Assembly (NCBI GenBank): GCA_031282535.1
Contig: JAITDM010000206.1
Coordinates: 1-11,082, forward strand
Length of the DNA stretch: 11,082 bases
Reading direction: 5' to 3'
Source of the DNA: Oscillospiraceae bacterium
GTDB taxonomy: Bacteria; Bacillota; Clostridia; Oscillospirales; UBA929
Shown here: piece by piece, positions 7,079 through 11,082 of the stretch
Numbering within the stretch: the first letter of the stretch is position 1
How the letters are laid out: the number at the start of each line of letters is the position of its first letter
Notes under the pieces: generated by a model
The model's database searches: none
Told to the model about the DNA's origin: nothing
The model's input: the letters and a program-made list of their open reading frames with translations, nothing else
Translations under genes and position numbers: made by a program

Positions 7079-8655
7079 ACCACCGCCTCCTTCCTCCAGA
7101 ATCGCGCCTTCATGGCGAACTCCTGCGGGACCCTGAACGTAACCAGCGCCGTCTTGTCATACGCAGGGGACTGCTTCACGCCGACGACCTCCGCCGGGCA
7201 CAGCGCCGCGCCGGAACGCGACAGCGCGACGCCGCGCTCGCCCTCTCCCGGCAGGGGGAGGAACTCGTAAGGGATCGTCACCTCGGCGGCGCCGCCGCCC
7301 GTGTCGTCGTCGACCAGAAAGATCGACTGGCCCGAACACGCGGCGACGCACAGCCCGCACCCCGCGCACCCGGCTTTTTCGTCGTACACCGGCAGGGACA
7401 CGATGCCGCCCTCCACCTTGATACAGCCCTTGGGGCAGGCGTCACGGCAGGGGTTGCAGGGTATGTTCTGCGTGCACTCGATCACGGGGCGGATGCCGGC
7501 GGTCTTTTTCACACCGGGGTATTGGTCGACCTCCGCGTCGTCGAGATACCCGCGCGACAGCAGCGACGCGGAGATGGGCAGCCCCTCGTCGGTTTTGTCG
7601 GGGATTTTCCCCCGGCGCCCCGGCGCGAACATGCCCCCGCGCAGGCTTTCCAGCGCGCTTTCCAACTCCGCCATGCGCACTGCCAGCGCCTCTTCCGTAA
7701 CAAAGCCCAGCTTTCGGACCGCCGCCGCGCCGGCGATGCGCCCCTCGATCATCGCGGAGCTTGCCTCCTCAATGCCGCTCACGTCCCCGGCGGCGTACAC
7801 GCGGGCCATGCTTGTCTCGCCGTCGTCCGCGCACACGGGCAGCCAGCCCGCGCCGTCGTCGCGCAGCGCACACCCCGCCATTTTCAAAAGCTGCGTCGAG
7901 GACGACAGCCCCACGGCGATGCAAATCGTGTCGACGTCGAACCGTTTTTCCGTTCCGGGTATGACGTTCCATGTGTCGTCCACCTGGCCGACGACGACGC
8001 CCGTCACCCTGTCCGTCCCCTCGGCGCGGACGACCGTGTGCGACAGATAGAACGGCACGCCCGTGCGCGCCAGCTTCGCCGCGTGTACGCCGTAGCCGCC
8101 GACGCGCGGCGCTGCGTCCACGACGGCCGCAAGCTCGCACCCCGCCTGCAAGAGCTGGAACCCCACGACAAGCCCGACGTTCCCGCTGCCGAGCATCAGG
8201 ACCCTGTGCCCCGGCTTTACGCGGTTTATGTTCATCATCGTCTGCGCCGCGCCCGCGCCGGTCACGCCGGGCAGCGTCCAGCCGGGGAACGTCAGCATGT
8301 TTTCGCTCGCGCCCGTCGCCACGACGACCGCGTCGCCCTTGTAGCGCCGCACGGCGTCGGCGTGGCGGACGAGGACCTCGCGGTCCTTGTACAGGCCCAT
8401 GACGGGGGCGTTCAGGAACACCGTGACGCCCAGTCCTTCCGCCTCGGCGAGCAGTTCTGCGCCGATGTTGACGCCGCGGATTTTCGCCTTGTGTTCTTTG
8501 GCGCCGAAGAACTTGTGGATTTGCTTAAACAACTGCCCGCCGGGCTTTGCGTTCTCGTCGAATACGGCGACACGCGCCCCCGCCGCCGCGGCCTCGGCTG
8601 CGGCGGACAGCCCGGCCGGCCCCGCGCCGACGACAATTACGTCGTATCTCGTCAC
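7075..8655 (-). CDS. HcnB/opine-oxidase-alpha-like flavoprotein with C-terminal 2x[4Fe-4S] ferredoxin segment
   Basis: Electron-handling flavoprotein of 526 residues. It has an N-terminal FAD motif GAGPAG (10-15), GGQLFKQ (39-45) typical of this family, and a second dinucleotide motif GSGNVG (156-161). YAAGDVSG (287-294) closes the pyridine nucleotide-disulfide oxidoreductase fold. Beyond residue 390 come cysteines C394, C400, C403, C407 and C411, then C430, C433, C436 and C440: two ferredoxin-type clusters, the second a clean CxxCxxCxxxC. Classical HcnB-type subunits end in a BFD domain instead; here that domain is the next gene. About 80 residues after the last cysteine are unassigned. The GTG start overlaps the stop of the preceding [2Fe-2S] gene and has GGAGG 7 nt upstream. 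It probably relays electrons from the DAO-type subunit to an unknown acceptor. Confidence 0.9.
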   Translation of the reverse strand: MTRYDVIVVGAGPAGLSAAAEAAAAGARVAVFDENAKPGGQLFKQIHKFFGAKEHKAKIRGVNIGAELLAEAEGLGVTVFLNAPVMGLYKDREVLVRHADAVRRYKGDAVVVATGASENMLTFPGWTLPGVTGAGAAQTMMNINRVKPGHRVLMLGSGNVGLVVGFQLLQAGCELAAVVDAAPRVGGYGVHAAKLARTGVPFYLSHTVVRAEGTDRVTGVVVGQVDDTWNVIPGTEKRFDVDTICIAVGLSSSTQLLKMAGCALRDDGAGWLPVCADDGETSMARVYAAGDVSGIEEASSAMIEGRIAGAAAVRKLGFVTEEALAVRMAELESALESLRGGMFAPGRRGKIPDKTDEGLPISASLLSRGYLDDAEVDQYPGVKKTAGIRPVIECTQNIPCNPCRDACPKGCIKVEGGIVSLPVYDEKAGCAGCGLCVAACSGQSIFLVDDDTGGGAAEVTIPYEFLPLPGEGERGVALSRSGAALCPAEVVGVKQSPAYDKTALVTFRVPQEFAMKARFWRKEAVV

Positions 8656-8963
8656 TTTGCTTCCTCCCCCGCGCCGTATTGTGTCGCGACAGCCATGCCG
8701 TCCTCAAGCGGGGTGACGCACGTCCTGACATTCGGGCGCCCGTTGACTGTCATCACGCAGTCCGTACAGCGCCCTATGGCGCAGAACACGCCGCGCGGGC
8801 TGCGGTTCTTTTTTGTGTAGCGGTGGACGACGACCCCGGCGGCTTTCAGCGCGGCGGCGACAGGCTCGCCCTCGAAGCCTGTCATCGCCCTGCCGTCAAA
8901 GGTAAACGTCACCTCGCGCCGCGCCTCCGCTTCGCCGAGGATCGGATGATTCGTCAGTCTCAT
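8652..8963 (-). CDS. small plant-type [2Fe-2S] subunit (HcnA-like)
   Basis: Protein of 103 residues with the C61-x4-C66-x2-C69-x12-C82 pattern of plant-type [2Fe-2S] ferredoxin domains, in the context GVFCAIGRCTDC. It resembles the small gamma subunit of HcnABC, opine oxidase and D-hydroxyproline dehydrogenase, and the N-terminal domain of sarcosine oxidase alpha. The segment TFTFDGRAMTGFEGEPVAAAL is the usual strand-helix start of the fold. The ATG has GGAGG 4 nt upstream. Its stop overlaps the start of the large flavoprotein (GTGA). It should carry electrons within the complex. The gene is separated from the upstream OCD-family gene by a 117-nt gap filled with hairpins. Confidence 0.92.
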   Translation of the reverse strand: MRLTNHPILGEAEARREVTFTFDGRAMTGFEGEPVAAALKAAGVVVHRYTKKNRSPRGVFCAIGRCTDCVMTVNGRPNVRTCVTPLEDGMAVATQYGAGEEAK

Positions 8964-8973
8964 ACGCCCTCCA

Positions 8974-9073
8974 TCTCACGTGGGCTGCATCCGCAGCCCG
9001 CAACCCAAGTTTTTGTTTCTTTGTCGCCGCCTCGCGGCGACAAGGTTCTCACGTGGGCTGCCCCTGCAGCCCG
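8974..9073. repeat. triple-hairpin intergenic element with direct repeat arms
   Basis: Two copies of CTCACGTGGGCTGC...GCAGCCCGCA (8975-9002 and 9048-9075) each fold as a perfect 7-bp hairpin with a 4-nt loop: 8982-8988 with 8993-8999, and 9055-9061 with 9066-9072. Between them lies a perfect 10-bp hairpin with a 3-nt loop (9021-9030 with 9034-9043). No U-run follows on the minus strand, so mRNA processing or stabilisation is more likely than termination. It fills the gap between the OCD-family gene and the redox genes. Confidence 0.75.
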
Positions 9074-9080
9074 CAGCCTA

Positions 9081-10217
9081 CTACGCCAGCGCCGGGGCAT
9101 CCCATAGGTTCAGGTTGACGCCAAGCCCCAGCTTCAGCGCGTTTTGCCAAACCGCCTTGCCCCACGCCAAATCCTCGACCGGCATGCCGCCGACGGAATT
9201 GATGACAATCTGTCCGTCGTATTCCCGCGCCGGCACCTTGCCGTCAATCACGTCGCTGAGTTCGATGATGTCCTCACGCTTGATGAGCCCGTCGTGCATG
9301 AGGTCAAAGTACCGCACGCCGATGATGCCGACGGACGCAAACGCGGGGTAGGCGTAGTCCTCCGCCCAGCACTCGTACAGCCCGTAATTCTCCAAAACCT
9401 TGCGGGCGCGCTTCGCCAGAAACTCGTCGTCCACGCGGACGCACGCCGGCGCGGACAGCAGCATACCGGGTTTCAGCCATTTCTCCTCCAGGAATGGGTA
9501 ATCGCAGCTCCCGCTGCCCATCGTGGACGAGGTGCCCATCACCACAATGTCGGCGTCCTCGCACGCCTGCTCCATGGTGTCGACGACAGTCACCTTTTTA
9601 AACTGCGGGTAGTTGCTGGCGAAGGCGACGAAGCTGTCGATGGAGGCTCTGCCCCGCCCTTTAATTTGAATCGTGTCGAGCGTCGGGCAGGCGTAGACGA
9701 GCGAGGCGAGGCATGTCTTGCTCATGACGCCCGGCCCGATGATGCCGAGGACTTTGCTGTTTTTCGGCGCGAGATATTTGGCTCCGACGCCCGGAACCGC
9801 GCCCGTGCGGTAGGCCGACAGCAGGTTCGCCGACATGAGGCACAGCGGCGCGCCCGTATCCTTGTCGTTCAGCATGACCATGAGGATGGAGCGGGGCAGG
9901 CCTTCCTTGCGGTTCTCCGCGTTGGAGCCGTACCACTTCATGCCGGCGATGTCGAAGTCTCCGCCGAGGTACGCGGGCATGGCCATAAAGCGGCGGTCCG
10001 GCCCGTTCTTTGGCATGGTCGGAAACGGCGGATTTTCCGGGAATGTGACCATCGCCCCGTGGGAGTTGCCGTTTTGCCCCGCCATTTTGTAGTCGCCGCG
10101 GCCGAGGACTTTGAACATCTCCTCCATGCAGTCGACGCATCCGTTCATATCGGTTACGCCGGCCTTGAGTGTGTCTTCCTCGTTCAAGTACAGGAAATCG
10201 ATTTTCGTGTCGGACAT
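9081..10217 (-). CDS. ornithine cyclodeaminase/mu-crystallin family protein
   Basis: NAD(P)-dependent enzyme of 378 residues. The family includes ornithine cyclodeaminase, alanine dehydrogenase, ketimine reductase and pyrroline-2-carboxylate reductase. Visible are GMKWYGSN (92-99) with the family lysine K94, SAYRTGAVPGVGAKYLA (134-150) with the conserved arginine R137, and a Rossmann stretch IIGPGVMSK (159-167). DADIVVMGTSS (221-231) follows. At 378 residues it is longer than usual members (about 310-350). I recall long members carrying the database label tyramine oxidase subunit B, but could not check this and the label does not prove function. The ATG at 10217 has AGGAG 8 nt upstream; an open frame 35 codons longer lacks such a site. 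Paired with an amino-acid dehydrogenase complex, it may reduce the imine product or cyclise a released amino acid. Confidence 0.92.
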   Translation of the reverse strand: MSDTKIDFLYLNEEDTLKAGVTDMNGCVDCMEEMFKVLGRGDYKMAGQNGNSHGAMVTFPENPPFPTMPKNGPDRRFMAMPAYLGGDFDIAGMKWYGSNAENRKEGLPRSILMVMLNDKDTGAPLCLMSANLLSAYRTGAVPGVGAKYLAPKNSKVLGIIGPGVMSKTCLASLVYACPTLDTIQIKGRGRASIDSFVAFASNYPQFKKVTVVDTMEQACEDADIVVMGTSSTMGSGSCDYPFLEEKWLKPGMLLSAPACVRVDDEFLAKRARKVLENYGLYECWAEDYAYPAFASVGIIGVRYFDLMHDGLIKREDIIELSDVIDGKVPAREYDGQIVINSVGGMPVEDLAWGKAVWQNALKLGLGVNLNLWDAPALA

Positions 10218-10253
10218 TGTGATCGCTCCTCTGCCTTTCAAAATATATCTCCG

Positions 10254-10277
10254 CCGCGTTTCCCGGGGGAAAAGCGG
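10254..10277 (-). terminator. hairpin between permease and OCD-family gene
   Basis: CCGC-G-TTTCCC (10254-10264) pairs with GGGAAA-A-GCGG (10267-10277): ten pairs, one G-A mismatch and a very small loop. On the minus strand it is followed by a moderately U-rich stretch that includes ATATATTTT. It could be a partial terminator that lowers expression of the genes after the permease, or an attenuator. The structure is visible; the role is inferred. Confidence 0.4.
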
Positions 10278-10299
10278 ACGAAAGAACCCGGTTGCCTGT

Positions 10300-11082
10300 T
10301 CACAGGGACGACTTTGTTTCAATGGTCTTGTCGATGTTCATCTTGCCGATGTATATCGGTTTAAACGGCTTGGCTTTCAGCACAGATTTGCACCAAATCA
10401 TCGCGAACAGCGCCAGCGCGGCGAAGAGTACGCCGAACAGCTTATAGATCATAAGTCGGCTCTCCATATCACTGGAGATGTTCCAAATCATATACACGCA
10501 TCCGAGCACGCCGACGATCTGGGGGATGCCCCCCAGCATCAGGCTGCGGTTGCGCATGGCGTTCGGATAGCGTCTGCGCAGCGCGAGCACGTTGAGGTGC
10601 GTCATGATATAGCTGGCCAGCCAGAAGCACGAACCCGCGAGTATCATATTGATCAGCCCGCTGTTGTAGACATACCCTGTCAAAAGCATGAGAAGAATGC
10701 ACACGACCAGGAATGTCATGCCGATGTAAGGCACGTCATGCCGGTTTGTTTTTCTGAACACCTGGGGCATCATGCCTTCGTCGGACATGCCGCACACGAT
10801 CTTGCCCACGGTGGGCAGGATTGTGTTCATCGTGCTGATGGCGGCGAGAAGCGTCACGATGCTCATCCAAATCCGCCCGCCTTCTCCGAGGAGGTGTTCC
10901 GCATAGGCGATATGCGGCATTTCGGCGGACAGCAGTTCCTCCGTGCTGGTATAGTTCGTCATGCCGCTGCCGAGAACAGACTGGATGACAAGCAGCACGA
11001 GCAGCGCGAGGCACATGGCCAGCGGGACGTTGCGCCTGGGGTTTTTCATCTCGCGGGAGACGGGGATGATAAACTCCACGCC
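10300..11082 (-). CDS. APC-superfamily amino-acid/amine permease, N-terminal part outside window
   Basis: C-terminal half (about 260 residues) of an integral membrane transporter. The frame stays open through the right edge, where it reads VEFIIPVSREMKNPRRNVP, the loop that precedes transmembrane segment 7 in the amino acid-polyamine-organocation family. Six hydrophobic segments follow, at about visible residues 20-40, 70-95, 115-138, 143-168, 182-204 and 211-232, matching segments 7-12 of a 12-segment protein, with a short positively charged tail. It should import the substrate for the downstream enzymes. The first cistron visible in this cluster, it lies 82 nt before the OCD-family gene. 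The substrate cannot be told from this part. Confidence 0.93.
   Translation of the reverse strand, partial: GVEFIIPVSREMKNPRRNVPLAMCLALLVLLVIQSVLGSGMTNYTSTEELLSAEMPHIAYAEHLLGEGGRIWMSIVTLLAAISTMNTILPTVGKIVCGMSDEGMMPQVFRKTNRHDVPYIGMTFLVVCILLMLLTGYVYNSGLINMILAGSCFWLASYIMTHLNVLALRRRYPNAMRNRSLMLGGIPQIVGVLGCVYMIWNISSDMESRLMIYKLFGVLFAALALFAMIWCKSVLKAKPFKPIYIGKMNIDKTIETKSSL

Noticed and set aside
7522..8820. Long plus-strand open frame of 432 codons antisense to the HcnB-like gene
   Set aside because: Arg/Ala/His/Pro-rich product with no recognisable motif or ribosome site; typical antisense shadow of a GC-rich gene whose real product is clear.
5634..8963. Hydrogen cyanide synthase (HcnABC)
   Set aside because: Many amine and imino-acid dehydrogenases resemble HcnABC. 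The permease, OCD-family gene and AraC regulator point to catabolism, and the domain layout differs from HcnABC.
9144..10364. Long plus-strand open frame of 406 codons antisense to the OCD-family gene
   Set aside because: No domain, no ribosome site, and composition of a GC-rich shadow. The same applies to the frames at 5748-6905 and 1339-2463.

Overview
The window looks like chromosomal DNA of a GC-rich Clostridia-type member of the Bacillota (Oscillospiraceae or Christensenellales-like by style). The reasons are an RNase Y gene, frequent GTG starts behind GGAGG-type ribosome sites, short GC-rich hairpin repeats of the GTAGGGGCG... type, and an M23 peptidase of a form familiar from Clostridia. 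The taxon is inferred from style only. No tRNA, rRNA, CRISPR array or transposase was seen.

Region 1 (1-2656, minus strand) is housekeeping RNA metabolism: rny (RNase Y), then a tRNA-dihydrouridine synthase cut off by the left edge. Between them lie a strong hairpin and a degenerate 7-nt tandem repeat that runs into the dus start, so the repeat supplies the start codons. rny has two candidate sigma-A promoters about 250-290 nt upstream and a long structured leader. Region 2 (2787-4749, plus strand) is a single cell-wall gene that fuses an M23 (LytM) peptidase to a NodB polysaccharide deacetylase. It is flanked on both sides by related hairpin repeats and followed by four tandem 17-nt units.

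Region 3 (4784-11082, minus strand) is a catabolic gene cluster. In transcription order it holds an APC-family amino-acid/amine permease (cut by the right edge), an ornithine cyclodeaminase/mu-crystallin family enzyme, a small plant-type [2Fe-2S] protein, a two-dinucleotide flavoprotein with a C-terminal 2x[4Fe-4S] segment, a small BFD-like [2Fe-2S] protein, a DAO-family FAD oxidoreductase and an AraC-type regulator. The four middle redox genes overlap by 4 nt at every junction, which suggests one multi-subunit dehydrogenase. They match the HcnABC / opine oxidase / D-hydroxyproline dehydrogenase type, but the BFD domain is split into its own gene and extra ferredoxin clusters are present.

The simplest reading is that the permease imports an amino acid, imino acid, opine or amine, the flavoprotein complex oxidises its C-N bond to an imine, and the OCD-family enzyme reduces or cyclises a product. 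D-proline-type stereoinversion through a pyrroline carboxylate is one concrete option, and opine breakdown is another. The substrate cannot be read from the sequence. An intergenic element of three perfect hairpins separates the OCD gene from the redox genes and may set their relative expression.
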